Source: Clostridia bacterium
GTDB taxonomy: Bacteria > Bacillota > Clostridia > Oscillospirales > CAG-272
Direction of reading: 5' to 3'
DNA: 64,000 bases
Assembly: GCA_017472695.1 (NCBI GenBank)
Contig: JAFUOQ010000013.1
Coordinates: forward strand, 83,945 to 147,944
Part shown: piece after piece, positions 7,620-17,649 of the stretch
Layout: each line of letters starts with the position of its first letter
How positions within the stretch are numbered: the stretch's first letter is position 1
Translations under genes and position numbers: made by a program
Notes under the pieces: model-generated
What the model was told of the DNA's origin: nothing
What the model saw: the letters and a program-made list of their open reading frames with translations, nothing else
Databases searched by the model: none

Positions 7620-7679
7620 TGTATTTTCCTCCTCATAAATTGTTTTTAGTAGAATTATATGAGAAATATGGAGGATAAA

Positions 7680-7955
7680 ATGCAGAAAAAAACAATGGGA
7701 AAAATCATTTCAGAGGTATTTGATATACCACTTGAAGGAATATCAAATGTTCCTTGTGCCGAGCTGATTGGAAATACAATGTTAAACATAGATGGATGCA
7801 TTGGTATAAAAAAATATGAATGTGATGAGATAATTATAAGAACCAAATCATATTTGCTCAAAGTAAAGGGAGAAAAATTGTCAATGCTAACATTTTCACA
7901 AGGAAGGGTAAGTATTAGAGGCGCAATTTCTGCGTACTTAATAGAAGAAATATAA
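7680..7955 (+). CDS. yqfC: sporulation protein YqfC
   Basis: 91 residues of the YabP/YqfC family, all beta, ending in GRVSIRGAISAYLIEE as in other members. In Bacillus yqfC is transcribed by sigma-E in the mother cell; its biochemical role is unsettled. ATG 7680 follows GGAGG by five bases; in-frame ATGs at 7659 and 7668 lie upstream of or inside the SD. The next gene starts on its stop codon (TAATG), and the yqfC-yqfD-phoH order is the classic one. Confidence 0.85.
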   Translation: MQKKTMGKIISEVFDIPLEGISNVPCAELIGNTMLNIDGCIGIKKYECDEIIIRTKSYLLKVKGEKLSMLTFSQGRVSIRGAISAYLIEEI

Positions 7956-9121
7956 TGAAAAGGTTTTTGTACTCAAAAATTGAAATAATAGTCAGTAAAA
8001 AGAAAAAGGTGCTTGCGCTTGACATTATTTTAAAAAATAATCTTACATACGTAAAGGTGTTAGAAAAGGATGAGAAAACGTTTATATTAATATATGCAAA
8101 GCACTATAATCAATATAAAAGCGTATTTGAAAAATATGATATAGAATATACAACAGGCAAGGAATATGGGCTGTTTTATCATTTTAAAAAAAATAAACAT
8201 CGAGTAGGACTATTCATAGGCGTATTTTTGTTTGTTTTATTATCTTATTTTAGTTCAAAGCTTGTATGGAGAATAAATATTTCTGGCAATGAAAAATTTA
8301 GTGATGAGGAAATCGAGGAAATATTATATAACGCTGGTTTTTCACTTGGAGAGTATATACCGAATATTGATTATGATGAGCTTCATAATAAGGTATTGCT
8401 TCAATCAAATGAAATATCATGGATTTCTATAAACATAAATGGAACTGTTGCAAATGTAGAAGTGAAGGAAACATTAAAGGAAGATAATAAAGATAAAAGT
8501 CAATATACGAATGTTATATCGAAATATGATGGCTATATTTCTTCTGTAAATGTAATTAATGGAGAAAAGGTCGTATCAGCAGGAAATATTGTAAAAAAAG
8601 GTGATTTGCTTATATCAGGAGTTATAAATTCACAATCCGAGGGTGTTAGATTTGTTCATGCAGAAGGCGACGTTAGAGCATATGTAAATAAGGAAATTCT
8701 GATTGAAATTCCTTTAGTTTCAAATGAAAAACAGTATACGGGAAAGGTATACGAAGAAAAAAAGTATAAATTATTTTCAAAATATATAAATTTTTCTTTA
8801 AAAAATAGCAATTACAATGATTTTTGTGATAAAATAGAGAAAACAGAACCTGTAAGTATTTTAGGCTTTAATAATCTTCCCTTTAAAAAAACCACTACAA
8901 AATATTATGAGTATCAAATTAAAGAGGTTACAAGGACAAAGGAAGAGGCGGTAGAATTAGCCTTTGTTGAATTAAACAAAGAGCTAGATCAAGCGCTTAA
9001 AACAGCAGAGCTTGTTTCAAAAACAGTAAATACATATTACAAGAATAGGTGTGTTTACATTGAATGTGATATATATTGCTTGGAGACAATTTCAGAGGAA
9101 GTGCAGTTTTTTGTTGACTAA
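7955..9121 (+). CDS. yqfD: sporulation protein YqfD
   Basis: 388 residues with one membrane helix at about 86-105, followed by a FtsQ/POTRA-like segment (WRINISGNEKFSDEEI) and a large extracytoplasmic domain. YqfD is a conserved mother-cell (sigma-E regulon) protein of spore formers whose exact role is not settled. Coupled to yqfC by a one-base overlap; 14 bp before phoH. Confidence 0.87.
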   Translation: MKRFLYSKIEIIVSKKKKVLALDIILKNNLTYVKVLEKDEKTFILIYAKHYNQYKSVFEKYDIEYTTGKEYGLFYHFKKNKHRVGLFIGVFLFVLLSYFSSKLVWRINISGNEKFSDEEIEEILYNAGFSLGEYIPNIDYDELHNKVLLQSNEISWISININGTVANVEVKETLKEDNKDKSQYTNVISKYDGYISSVNVINGEKVVSAGNIVKKGDLLISGVINSQSEGVRFVHAEGDVRAYVNKEILIEIPLVSNEKQYTGKVYEEKKYKLFSKYINFSLKNSNYNDFCDKIEKTEPVSILGFNNLPFKKTTTKYYEYQIKEVTRTKEEAVELAFVELNKELDQALKTAELVSKTVNTYYKNRCVYIECDIYCLETISEEVQFFVD

Positions 9122-9135
9122 AAATGGAGGAGAAT

Positions 9136-10143
9136 ATGGCAGAAAGAACGCTAAATACATCATCACCTAACGCGACATCATCAATATTTGGGGCATTTGA
9201 CATTAATGTGACCATAATCGAGGAAGCATATAATGTAAAAATCATTAATCGCCCATCTGACAATTCAATTGGAGATTGTATTATTGTTAGTGGAAAAACG
9301 GATGATGTCAATAAGGCATACGATGTTCTTGCTTATTTGAACAAAATGGTTGAAATGAACAATCCGATTACCGAGCAGACCTTGGATTATGTAATTTCAA
9401 TGGTTTCCGAAAACGAAACTGAAAAGTTAAACGAGCTAGACGATAATTGCTTTTGCGTTACTGCCAAGGGTAAGCCAATAAAGGCAAAAACTCTAGGACA
9501 ACAAAAATATGTAAATGATATTAAGAATAATACCGTTACCCTGGGAATTGGTCCAGCGGGCACAGGAAAAACATTTTTAGCGGTGGCTATGGCTGTGAAA
9601 TCGCTACGAAACAAAGATGTTTCTCGCATAATTTTAACCAGACCCGCTGTTGAGGCAGGTGAGCGCCTTGGATTTTTGCCGGGCGATCTTCAAAGCAAAA
9701 TTGATCCATATTTAAGACCATTATATGACTCCTTATATGAATTATTAGGCTCGGAAACATGTACTAAATATATTGAAAAAATGGTTATCGAAATAGCACC
9801 TCTTGCGTATATGAGAGGCCGAACACTAGATGATTCATTTATTATTCTTGATGAAGCACAAAATACCACGCCCGAGCAAATGAAGATGTTTCTAACTCGT
9901 ATAGGCTATAATTCAAAGGTTGTTGTTACAGGCGACTTGTCGCAAACCGACTTGCCAGATGGCAAAAAAAGTGGCCTTGCTGAGGCTGTAAAGATACTTA
10001 AAAGCATTGACGACATTGCAATTCATTCATTTACTGAAAAGGATGTAGTTCGCCATAAGCTTGTACAAAGAATAATTGTTGCTTATGACAAATATGAAAA
10101 AGAAATGAAGCAAAATAAAGATAAAAGGACAAATAGAAAATGA
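9136..10143 (+). CDS. phoH: PhoH-family ATPase
   Basis: About 335 residues: an N-terminal KH-like domain (to about 85) and a P-loop ATPase domain with Walker A GPAGTGKT, Walker B FIILDEAQNTTPEQ and sensor TGDLSQTDLP, related to superfamily 1 helicases. PhoH-like proteins pair with YbeY in RNA handling and ribosome quality control; ybeY overlaps it by four bases. ATG 9136 lies five bases after GGAGG, whereas ATG 9124 sits at the SD itself. Confidence 0.92.
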   Translation: MAERTLNTSSPNATSSIFGAFDINVTIIEEAYNVKIINRPSDNSIGDCIIVSGKTDDVNKAYDVLAYLNKMVEMNNPITEQTLDYVISMVSENETEKLNELDDNCFCVTAKGKPIKAKTLGQQKYVNDIKNNTVTLGIGPAGTGKTFLAVAMAVKSLRNKDVSRIILTRPAVEAGERLGFLPGDLQSKIDPYLRPLYDSLYELLGSETCTKYIEKMVIEIAPLAYMRGRTLDDSFIILDEAQNTTPEQMKMFLTRIGYNSKVVVTGDLSQTDLPDGKKSGLAEAVKILKSIDDIAIHSFTEKDVVRHKLVQRIIVAYDKYEKEMKQNKDKRTNRK

Positions 10144-10604
10144 TATTAAACGTTGATTTTAATAATGAGCAAGATATAATTGAGGTTAGAGTAGCAATGC
10201 GTTCTATTGTTCGTAAGGCTATATTTAATACATTGGCATACGAGGGCTTTGATAAAGATGTTGAGGTTTCTGTTACATTTACAGACAACGAACAAATTAA
10301 AGAGCTAAATTCTCAATATAGAAATAAAAATTCTGCTACTGACGTTCTTTCTTTTCCTATGTTTGATAACTTCAAAGACATAGAAATTCAGCCAGAGCCG
10401 ATTCCTTTGGGTGATATTGTTATTTCACTTGAAAGAGCGCAAATTCAAGGATATCATTTATTCCATAGCATTTATCATGAGGTAGCTTTTTTAGCTGTTC
10501 ATTCAACCTTACATTTACTTGGATATGACCATGAGACATCCAAAGAGGATGAAGAGGAAATGATAAGAAAACAAAAGGAAATAATGGAGATAATAGGATT
10601 TTAA
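10140..10604 (+). CDS. ybeY: endoribonuclease YbeY
   Basis: A 154-residue metal-dependent RNase in 16S rRNA 3'-end maturation and late 70S quality control. The zinc site is the expected HSTLHLLGYDH (H-x3-H-x5-H). Start codon overlaps the phoH stop and its stop overlaps the era start, so phoH-ybeY-era are tightly coupled, as in most Firmicutes. The dgkA and cdd genes that often intervene are absent. Confidence 0.93.
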   Translation: MILNVDFNNEQDIIEVRVAMRSIVRKAIFNTLAYEGFDKDVEVSVTFTDNEQIKELNSQYRNKNSATDVLSFPMFDNFKDIEIQPEPIPLGDIVISLERAQIQGYHLFHSIYHEVAFLAVHSTLHLLGYDHETSKEDEEEMIRKQKEIMEIIGF

Positions 10605-11497
10605 TGAGAAAGACTACATTTATTGCAATAGTAGGAAGACCAAATGTTGGCAAGAGCACACTTTTAAACGCGATATTAGGTGAAAAAATTGCTATTGTTT
10701 CTTCTAAACCACAGACAACCAGAAATAGAATAACTGGAATATACACAAAAGACGATGCTCAAATTGTATTTTTAGACACTCCTGGATTTCAAAAGCCACG
10801 CACCAAGCTTGGCGAATATATGCTTGCCGCTTCTGACTCGTCTATCGGAAGCTCTGATGCTGTTATTTTGATAGCTGATGTTAACTATGGACTTGGAGAG
10901 ATTGAAAAGGATATTATCGAAAGAATCAAGCGTACAAAGCTCCCGGCGATACTCGTTTTGAATAAAACAGATATGGCAACTCCTGAAAAGGTAGCAAAAA
11001 CAATTACGGAGTACGATAATTATTATAAATTTGATGCTGTTGTACCAACCTCAGCATCAAGAGGACAAGGAGTACAAGCTGTAATTGATGAATGTTCAAA
11101 TTATCTTTGCGAGAGCGAATGGTTTTTCCCAGATGATATGATAACAGACCAACCCGAAAGAAATATTGTTGCCGAAACAATACGTGAAAAGCTTTTACGT
11201 GTTCTTTCTGACGAGGTTCCCCATGGTACTGCAGTTAGTATCGAGGAATTTAAAGACGAAGAAAAAATTATTAAGATAAGAGCTGATATTTATTGTGAGC
11301 GTGCATCGCATAAGGGAATAATTATTGGCAAAAACGGAGAAACCTTAAAGCGCATTGGAACATATGCAAGAGAGGATCTTGAAAGATTTTTTGGAGTTAA
11401 GGTCTATATCAACCTTTGGGTCAAGGTAAAAGAAAAATGGAGAAATAGCACCTTGAATCTTAACAACCTCGGATATAACATTAAGGAGATTAAATGA
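10604..11497 (+). CDS. era: GTPase Era
   Basis: 297 residues: a Ras-like GTPase domain with G1 GRPNVGKST, switch region TTRNRITGI, G3 DTPG and G4 NKTD, then a C-terminal KH domain (IIGKNGETLKRIG) that binds the 3' end of 16S rRNA. It assists 30S assembly in the cytoplasm at the membrane side. It overlaps recO by four bases. Confidence 0.95.
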   Translation: MRKTTFIAIVGRPNVGKSTLLNAILGEKIAIVSSKPQTTRNRITGIYTKDDAQIVFLDTPGFQKPRTKLGEYMLAASDSSIGSSDAVILIADVNYGLGEIEKDIIERIKRTKLPAILVLNKTDMATPEKVAKTITEYDNYYKFDAVVPTSASRGQGVQAVIDECSNYLCESEWFFPDDMITDQPERNIVAETIREKLLRVLSDEVPHGTAVSIEEFKDEEKIIKIRADIYCERASHKGIIIGKNGETLKRIGTYAREDLERFFGVKVYINLWVKVKEKWRNSTLNLNNLGYNIKEIK

Positions 11498-12282
11498 CCG
11501 AAATAAAAAAGAATGGTCTTGTTATACAAGAGAAGGACATAGGAGAAAATGATAAGCTATTGACCATATTAACAGAAAGATATGGCAAGGTTTTTGTTGT
11601 TGCAAAAGGTGCTAAAAGTGTACGAAATCGACATATGGCATCGTGTCAGCTTTTTTCTTATGCTACCTTTGGATTACGCAAAAGAGGAAATTATTATTAT
11701 ATCGTTGATAGTGATTTAATCGAGAGCTATTATGATATTAGAACTGATATTATAAAGCTAGCTTTAGCCTCTTTTGTGTGCGACGTGATAAATGACGTTG
11801 TGCAAGAGGGAAACAATGAAGATGCAATTTTAAAACTTGCATTAAACACATTTTATGCAATTGCCAAAAATCTAAAACCGCTAGAATTTATAAGAGCGGC
11901 ATTTGAGTTGAGAATAGCGACAGAATCGGGCTTTGCGCCTAATTTGGATTCTTGTTTCCAGTGCGATTCAAACGAAATCAAGCTATCATATTTTGATATT
12001 GTTGATGGTATAATTTATTGCGAAAAATGTAAAAACATTTTATTTTATGCAAGTGCCGAAAATGAGTTTTTGGAGCGCGGACTAACCAAACCAATTGCAA
12101 TTATCTCTGATAGTGTGCTTGCAGCTATGCGATATGTTGTTGGCTGTCGTCCAGAGCGCTTCTTGTCTTTTAATTTACAAGATATTGAGCTACATTCGTT
12201 TTATGATGTATGTGAAAAATTTTTATTGAATCAGCTTGAAAGAGGATTTTATTCTTTAGATTTCTACAAATCACTGATTTAG
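11494..12282 (+). CDS. recO: DNA repair protein RecO
   Basis: 262 residues: an N-terminal OB fold (about 1-80, beginning with GLVIQEKDIGENDKLL) and a C-terminal helical domain with a four-Cys zinc site, CFQC and CEKC about 20 residues apart. RecO loads RecA onto SSB-coated single strands together with RecR. The start overlaps the era stop, the conserved era-recO arrangement. Confidence 0.93.
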   Translation: MTEIKKNGLVIQEKDIGENDKLLTILTERYGKVFVVAKGAKSVRNRHMASCQLFSYATFGLRKRGNYYYIVDSDLIESYYDIRTDIIKLALASFVCDVINDVVQEGNNEDAILKLALNTFYAIAKNLKPLEFIRAAFELRIATESGFAPNLDSCFQCDSNEIKLSYFDIVDGIIYCEKCKNILFYASAENEFLERGLTKPIAIISDSVLAAMRYVVGCRPERFLSFNLQDIELHSFYDVCEKFLLNQLERGFYSLDFYKSLI

Positions 12283-12299
12283 TTTGAAAAGGAGGAAAA

Positions 12300-14687
12300 A
12301 TGCGTAATCTTGAAAAATCGTTAAGAATTCTTGAATTTGATAAAATAAGAGAAATGTTGGCATCGTTAGCGTTAACGCAGGGTGCCAAAAAAAGAGCATT
12401 GTCCTTAACTCCTTCTTCAAATTCTTTAACAGTTGCCAGAAGGCAGGAATTAACACAAAATGCCAAAGAAATGGCTGAAGTTAAGGGTGCACCATCCTTC
12501 AATAGTATCCCAGAGATTCTCGATACTGTTGAAAAAGCAGAAAAGAACTCAATTTTATCTCCTCGTGAAATTCTTGACATTGCTATTTGCTTACAAACCA
12601 CACGAACCTTGCTTGAATATGTGCACACGGATGCAATTAAGCCATGTCAGCTTTCTGAAATATTTAATTCACTTGTTCCAAACAAAACTTTAGAATCACG
12701 AATTTTTAAAGCAATAATTGGTGAAGATTTAATTGCAGATGATGCAAGTCCTATGCTTGCTGACATTAGAAGGAAGATTAGATATCAAACAAATAGAATT
12801 AGAGAAGTATTACAAAGCTATTTAACTGGCGAAAAATCAAAGCACTTGCGTGAAAATTTAGTTACTATGCGTAATGGTCGCTATGTTTTGCCTGTTAAAA
12901 ATGAAGATAAAAATGAGATTAAAGGTCTAATTCATGATACTTCCGGCACCGGAGCTACGCTTTTTATTGAGCCGATGGCTGTTGTTGAAGCAAACAATGA
13001 ATTAAGAACCCTGATGAGTCAAGAATCTGCGGAAATTGAGCGTATATTGGCTGAATTTTCAACTGACATTGCTAATTTTTCAATGCAACTTATTAATAAC
13101 TACAATAGTATTACTGAAATCGCTTTTAATTTTGCAATGGCAGAATTATCTTATAAGATGAATGCGGTTTCTCCCGAGTTTACAACAGAGAGAACGGTTA
13201 TTTTTGATAGAGCTAGACATCCGCTTCTTGATAAACAAAAGGTTGTCCCTATAAATGTTTCACTTGGTAACGAGTATAATATGCTCGTAATTACAGGACC
13301 AAACACAGGTGGAAAGACTGTTACACTTAAAACACTTGGTCTGTTTGCATTAATGGCTCAAAGTGGTATGCATTTGCCATGTGAATATGCAAAAATATGT
13401 ATTTTTGATGGAATTTACCCAGATATTGGTGATGAGCAAAGCATTGAGCAATCTCTTTCAACCTTCTCATCTCATATGGTTTCTATTGTTAATATTGTTA
13501 ATGAAGCAACATCGCATTCGCTTGTATTATTTGACGAATTAGGAGCAGGAACAGATCCGATTGAGGGAGCTGCACTTGCACAGTCAATACTTGAGATTAT
13601 GCTTGAAAAGTCGGTTTTGTGCGCCGCTACAACGCACTATGCCGAGCTAAAGGCTTTTGCTTTGAATACCGATGGCGTAATTAACGCATCCTGCGAGTTT
13701 GATGTCAATACATTAAAACCAACATATCGTCTAATTATTGGTGCTCCTGGCAAGTCTAATGCTTTCTTAATTTCAAGTAAGCTTGGAGTTTCCCCAAAAA
13801 TAATTTCGCGTGCAAATGAGCTTATTTCTGACGAAACTAGAAGCTTTGAGGGCGTTATTGAAAAGCTTGAAAACGAGCGCTTTTTGCTTGAAAAAGAAAA
13901 GGAAGAAGCAAAAAGACTTCGCAAGGAATATGAAGCTTTTAAAAATACTGCCGAAAAAGAATTGAAAGAAAAGCTTGGTAGAGCTGAAAAGGAAAGCCAA
14001 GAAATGATAGAAAAGGCTAAAGAAATTATTGCAGGTGCGCGAGCCAGTGCTGAATTTGTTTTTGATAAATTGGATAAAATACAAAAGGAAAAGGATACAA
14101 ATGATTTTTCATCTAAATATTCTACTATCAAGAAAGATTTGAGATCTAAGCTTTTAGAGGCTGATAGAATTTATAACCCAGTAGATGAAATTGATGAAAA
14201 TTACGTTCTTCCTCGCAACCTTGTCAAGGGTGACAGAGTAATATTACGCAACGTTGGTACCGAAGCAATTTTGCTTGATAATCCCGATAAAAGTGGAAAT
14301 GTCATTGTTCAGTCAGGAATTGTAAAAACAAAAACAAATATTAAGAATTTAATGCTAGTGACCGATGATATTGCAGAGAAAATGCAATCCTCAAAGCCAC
14401 AGACGATTGCAACACCAAAGAAAAAATCCGTTGTAAATAAAGCATTTTCACCATCTCTAGATGTAAGAGGCAGAAATATCGAGGATGCTTGGATCGACAT
14501 AGACAAATATCTTGATGAAGCTATTATAGTTGGTGTAAAAAGTGTAACTATTGTTCATGGCAAAGGAACAGGCGCTTTAAGAAAAGGACTATGGGAATTC
14601 TTTAGAACCGATACAAGAGTTAAAAAATATCGTAACGGAGAATATGGAGAAGGCGATTTTGGTGTTACAGTTATTGAACTAAAGTAA
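12300..14687 (+). CDS. mutS2: endonuclease MutS2
   Basis: 795 residues, usual for MutS2: a clamp/lever region, a MutS ATPase core with Walker A GPNTGGKT and Walker B region DELGAGTDPIEGAAL, a long Lys/Glu-rich coiled coil at about 515-610, a KOW-like segment, and a C-terminal Smr nuclease domain starting LDVRGRNIEDAW with GKGTGALRKGLW. MutS2 proteins lack mismatch recognition; they limit recombination and rescue collided ribosomes. An AAGGAGG site precedes ATG 12300; a terminator follows, closing the yqfC-to-mutS2 run. Confidence 0.94.
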   Translation: MRNLEKSLRILEFDKIREMLASLALTQGAKKRALSLTPSSNSLTVARRQELTQNAKEMAEVKGAPSFNSIPEILDTVEKAEKNSILSPREILDIAICLQTTRTLLEYVHTDAIKPCQLSEIFNSLVPNKTLESRIFKAIIGEDLIADDASPMLADIRRKIRYQTNRIREVLQSYLTGEKSKHLRENLVTMRNGRYVLPVKNEDKNEIKGLIHDTSGTGATLFIEPMAVVEANNELRTLMSQESAEIERILAEFSTDIANFSMQLINNYNSITEIAFNFAMAELSYKMNAVSPEFTTERTVIFDRARHPLLDKQKVVPINVSLGNEYNMLVITGPNTGGKTVTLKTLGLFALMAQSGMHLPCEYAKICIFDGIYPDIGDEQSIEQSLSTFSSHMVSIVNIVNEATSHSLVLFDELGAGTDPIEGAALAQSILEIMLEKSVLCAATTHYAELKAFALNTDGVINASCEFDVNTLKPTYRLIIGAPGKSNAFLISSKLGVSPKIISRANELISDETRSFEGVIEKLENERFLLEKEKEEAKRLRKEYEAFKNTAEKELKEKLGRAEKESQEMIEKAKEIIAGARASAEFVFDKLDKIQKEKDTNDFSSKYSTIKKDLRSKLLEADRIYNPVDEIDENYVLPRNLVKGDRVILRNVGTEAILLDNPDKSGNVIVQSGIVKTKTNIKNLMLVTDDIAEKMQSSKPQTIATPKKKSVVNKAFSPSLDVRGRNIEDAWIDIDKYLDEAIIVGVKSVTIVHGKGTGALRKGLWEFFRTDTRVKKYRNGEYGEGDFGVTVIELK

Positions 14688-14690
14688 TAT

Positions 14691-14717
14691 AAAAAAGGCG
14701 AAATTTTCGCCTTTTTT
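14691..14717 (+). terminator. intrinsic terminator after mutS2
   Basis: 12-bp stem AAAAAAGGCGAA / TTCGCCTTTTTT with a 3-nt loop and T run. Confidence 0.88.
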
Positions 14718-14758
14718 GTTTTTTATTACAAAAATATATTTAATTATAATATTATTAC

Positions 14759-14787
14759 TTGCAATTACAACGCTAATTTGGTATAAT
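14759..14787 (+). promoter_or_regulatory. promoter of the rhaBA operon
   Basis: TTGCAA (14759-14764), 17-bp spacer, TATAAT (14782-14787). The weak -35 suggests an activator. A short inverted repeat GTATA...TATAC (14781-14800) overlaps the -10 and start site, a possible operator; no rhamnose regulator gene is in view. Confidence 0.65.
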
Positions 14788-14834
14788 ATACACGATATAC
14801 TAACTATCACATTATTTTTTTGTAAGGAGAAGAT

Positions 14835-16322
14835 ATGGCTAAACTAAAAATGCTTGCAATCGACCTCGGGGCATCAAGCGGTAGAGGTATTGTGGGTTCA
14901 TACGATGGAAACAAGCTTGAGATTGCTGAAAATCACCGTTTCCCTAATGAGCCTGTTATGACAAATGGTAATTTTTCTTGGGATATTTTAAGAATATTTC
15001 ATGAGATAAAGGCTTCAATATCCAAATGTGCTTTGTCAGAGGACAAGGACATTAAGAGTATAGGTATTGATACTTGGGGCGTTGACTATGGCTTTATCGA
15101 TAAAAATGGAGCTTTGATGGCTAACCCATATCATTATCGTGATTTGCGTACGGATAATATTCAACCATATGCATTCAAAACAGTTCCTTTTGAAAAGCTT
15201 TATGGAATTACTGGTATTCAAACCATTAATTTTAATACTATCTATCAATTAATTGCTGACTTAAGAGATAGACCTTACATAATCGAAAGTGCTGAAAGGA
15301 TGCTTTTCACTCCTGATCTACTTAATTATTTCTTGACAGGTGAAAAGTTTACCGAATATACAATTGCATCAACTGGTGCTATTCTTGATGCAAAGAAGAG
15401 AGCTATTTCAACCGAGTTATTAAATGCTTTTGGAATTAAAGAAAGTCTATTTTCACCAGTTGTAATGCCCGGTAACAAGGTTGGAAAGTTAACCCCAGCA
15501 CTTATTTCCGAGCTTGGAGATATTAAGGCAGATGTAGTTAATATTGCATCACACGATACTGCAAGTGCAGTTATTGCTGTTCCCGCAAAGAAGGGTGATG
15601 ACTTTGTTTACATCAGTAGTGGCACATGGTCACTTATGGGTGTTGAGAATGATGAGCCTGTGATTAATGATCTTTCGCTTAAGCACAACTTCACAAACGA
15701 AGGTGGTGCAGGTGGTAAGATTAGATTCTTAAAGAATATCATGGGACTTTGGCTTGAGCAAGAATCGAGAAGACAATGGAAGCGTGAAGGCACAAGCTAC
15801 ACATTTGATGAGCTTACGGAAAAGGCACTTGCGTCGAAGCCATTTGCTTGCTTTATTGATCCTAACAACGTTCTTTTCTCACCATCTGGAGATATGCCTG
15901 GCAGAATTAGAGAATTTTGCCGAAAAACTGGTCAATATGTTCCTGAAACCGTCGGCGAGGTTGTTAGATGTATTTTTGAGAGCTTGGCGCTTTGCTATAG
16001 ACAAACCATTGAGTCTATTGAAAGTATGACAGGTAAAAAGTATTCTTCTATCAATATTGTTGGTGGTGGAACCAAAGAGGCAGTTCTTTGTCAATGGGCT
16101 GCTAACGCATCAAATAGAGTAGTATATGCTGGTCCTGTTGAGGCAACCGCTATCGGTAATATTTCAATGCAAGCTATTGCCTCTGGTGAAATTAAGGACA
16201 TTTATGAGGCTAGAGAGATTATAACAAAATCGTTTGATGTTAAGACATATGAACCAGCACATAGTGATGCTTGGGAAGATGCTTATCAAAGATTTTTATC
16301 TATCTGTGGAAAGGAATTCTAA
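14835..16322 (+). CDS. rhaB: rhamnulokinase
   Basis: A 495-residue FGGY-family sugar kinase that phosphorylates L-rhamnulose at O1. The N-terminal phosphate loop AIDLGASSGRGIVG, the substrate segment SIGIDTWGVDYGFID, the SSGTWSLMGVE motif and the C-terminal NIVGGGTKE adenosine loop are those of RhaB. AAGGAG precedes ATG 14835. The isomerase gene follows after 2 bp; the aldolase (rhaD), a transporter and a regulator are not beside them, so the pathway must be completed elsewhere. Confidence 0.93.
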   Translation: MAKLKMLAIDLGASSGRGIVGSYDGNKLEIAENHRFPNEPVMTNGNFSWDILRIFHEIKASISKCALSEDKDIKSIGIDTWGVDYGFIDKNGALMANPYHYRDLRTDNIQPYAFKTVPFEKLYGITGIQTINFNTIYQLIADLRDRPYIIESAERMLFTPDLLNYFLTGEKFTEYTIASTGAILDAKKRAISTELLNAFGIKESLFSPVVMPGNKVGKLTPALISELGDIKADVVNIASHDTASAVIAVPAKKGDDFVYISSGTWSLMGVENDEPVINDLSLKHNFTNEGGAGGKIRFLKNIMGLWLEQESRRQWKREGTSYTFDELTEKALASKPFACFIDPNNVLFSPSGDMPGRIREFCRKTGQYVPETVGEVVRCIFESLALCYRQTIESIESMTGKKYSSINIVGGGTKEAVLCQWAANASNRVVYAGPVEATAIGNISMQAIASGEIKDIYEAREIITKSFDVKTYEPAHSDAWEDAYQRFLSICGKEF

Positions 16323-16324
16323 TT

Positions 16325-17581
16325 ATGAACTCAAATAAAGAAAAAATGTATGAAATAGCTAAAGCTGCATATGCAGAAATCGGTGTAGATACTGATGCAG
16401 TTATTGAAAGAATGAAGAAGGTTCCAATTTCCATCCAATGCTGGCAAGGTGATGATGTTAAGGGCTTTGAAAATAGCGGTCCTTTAACTGGTGGAATTCA
16501 AACCACAGGTAACTATCCAGGAGCAGCTAGAAACATTCAAGAGCTTCAAATGGACTTTGAAAAAGCAGCTTCAATGATCCCTGGTAAGAAAAAATTGAGT
16601 TTACATGCAATTTACCTTGACAACAAGGGAGAAAGCATTCCAAGAGATCAAATTAAGCCAGAGCATTATGATACATGGATCAAATGGGCAAAGAAAAACG
16701 GCTTCGGTCTTAATCTTGACCCAACCTGCTTTTCACATCCATATTCTGATGATGGTTTCACACTTTCTCACCACGATGAAAAAATTCGTAAATTCTGGAT
16801 TGACCATGTAATCGCTACTAGAAAGATCGCCGAGTATATAGGTAAAGAAATGGGCGAGGTTTGTGCAAGTAACTATTGGATTCCTGATGGATTTAAGGAT
16901 ATTCCTGTTGACAGAAAGGGGTATAGAGAAAGACTTGAGGATTCACTTGATCAAATCTTTGCAGTTCCGGTTGACCCTAAATACAATATAGCTGCACTTG
17001 AGGGTAAGGTATTTGGTATCGGTGCTGAAAGCTGTACAATCGGTTCAAATGACTTCTATCTTGGTTATTGTGCAAAGAAGGGGCAATATTTAACTCTTGA
17101 TGCTGGTCACTTTCATCCAACAGAATATATTTCAGATAAGATTTCTACTGCACTTCAATTTACACCTGGTCTTTTGCTTCACGTTTCAAGACCTGTAAGA
17201 TGGGATAGTGACCATGTTGTTATTTTTGATGACGAGCTAAAGGCTATTGCTGAAGAAATTGTCAGAAGTGGAGAAATGGATAGAATCAATATAGGTCTTG
17301 ACTTCTTTGATGCGAGCATTAACAGAATTGCGGCATGGGTTATCGGTGCTAGAAACATTCAAAAGGCACTTCTATATGCTATGCTTGAACCAACAGAGCT
17401 CATGAAGGAGCTTGAAGTTAAGATGGATTACACATCACGTCTTGCTTGGCTAGAAGAGCTTAAATCAATGCCATACGAAGCTGTTTGGGATAAATATTGC
17501 ATCGAGTGTGGTGTACCAACTGGCATTTCATGGCTAAATGAAGTAAAAGAATACGAAAATGAGGTTCTTTCTAAAAGATAA
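16325..17581 (+). CDS. rhaA: L-rhamnose isomerase
   Basis: 418 residues, matching the Escherichia coli enzyme's length. A metal-dependent TIM-barrel isomerase converting L-rhamnose to L-rhamnulose; metal-site regions such as LNLDPTCFSHP, DAGHFHPTEYISDK and LDFFDASINRIAAW are evident. ATG 16325 follows AAGGAA near the end of rhaB; a longer frame reaching back into rhaB (16271) is ignored. Isomerase after kinase is the reverse of some rha operons but gives the same first two steps. Confidence 0.94.
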   Translation: MNSNKEKMYEIAKAAYAEIGVDTDAVIERMKKVPISIQCWQGDDVKGFENSGPLTGGIQTTGNYPGAARNIQELQMDFEKAASMIPGKKKLSLHAIYLDNKGESIPRDQIKPEHYDTWIKWAKKNGFGLNLDPTCFSHPYSDDGFTLSHHDEKIRKFWIDHVIATRKIAEYIGKEMGEVCASNYWIPDGFKDIPVDRKGYRERLEDSLDQIFAVPVDPKYNIAALEGKVFGIGAESCTIGSNDFYLGYCAKKGQYLTLDAGHFHPTEYISDKISTALQFTPGLLLHVSRPVRWDSDHVVIFDDELKAIAEEIVRSGEMDRINIGLDFFDASINRIAAWVIGARNIQKALLYAMLEPTELMKELEVKMDYTSRLAWLEELKSMPYEAVWDKYCIECGVPTGISWLNEVKEYENEVLSKR

Positions 17582-17649
17582 TAATTTCAGTAGGGCAAAT
17601 ATCTGATTTATTTTGACAAATATAATAAAAACACACTATGGGGGATAGT

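Noticed and set aside
13637-14131. 164-codon minus-strand frame
   Set aside because: Ser/Phe-rich antisense of the Lys/Glu-rich coiled coil of mutS2.
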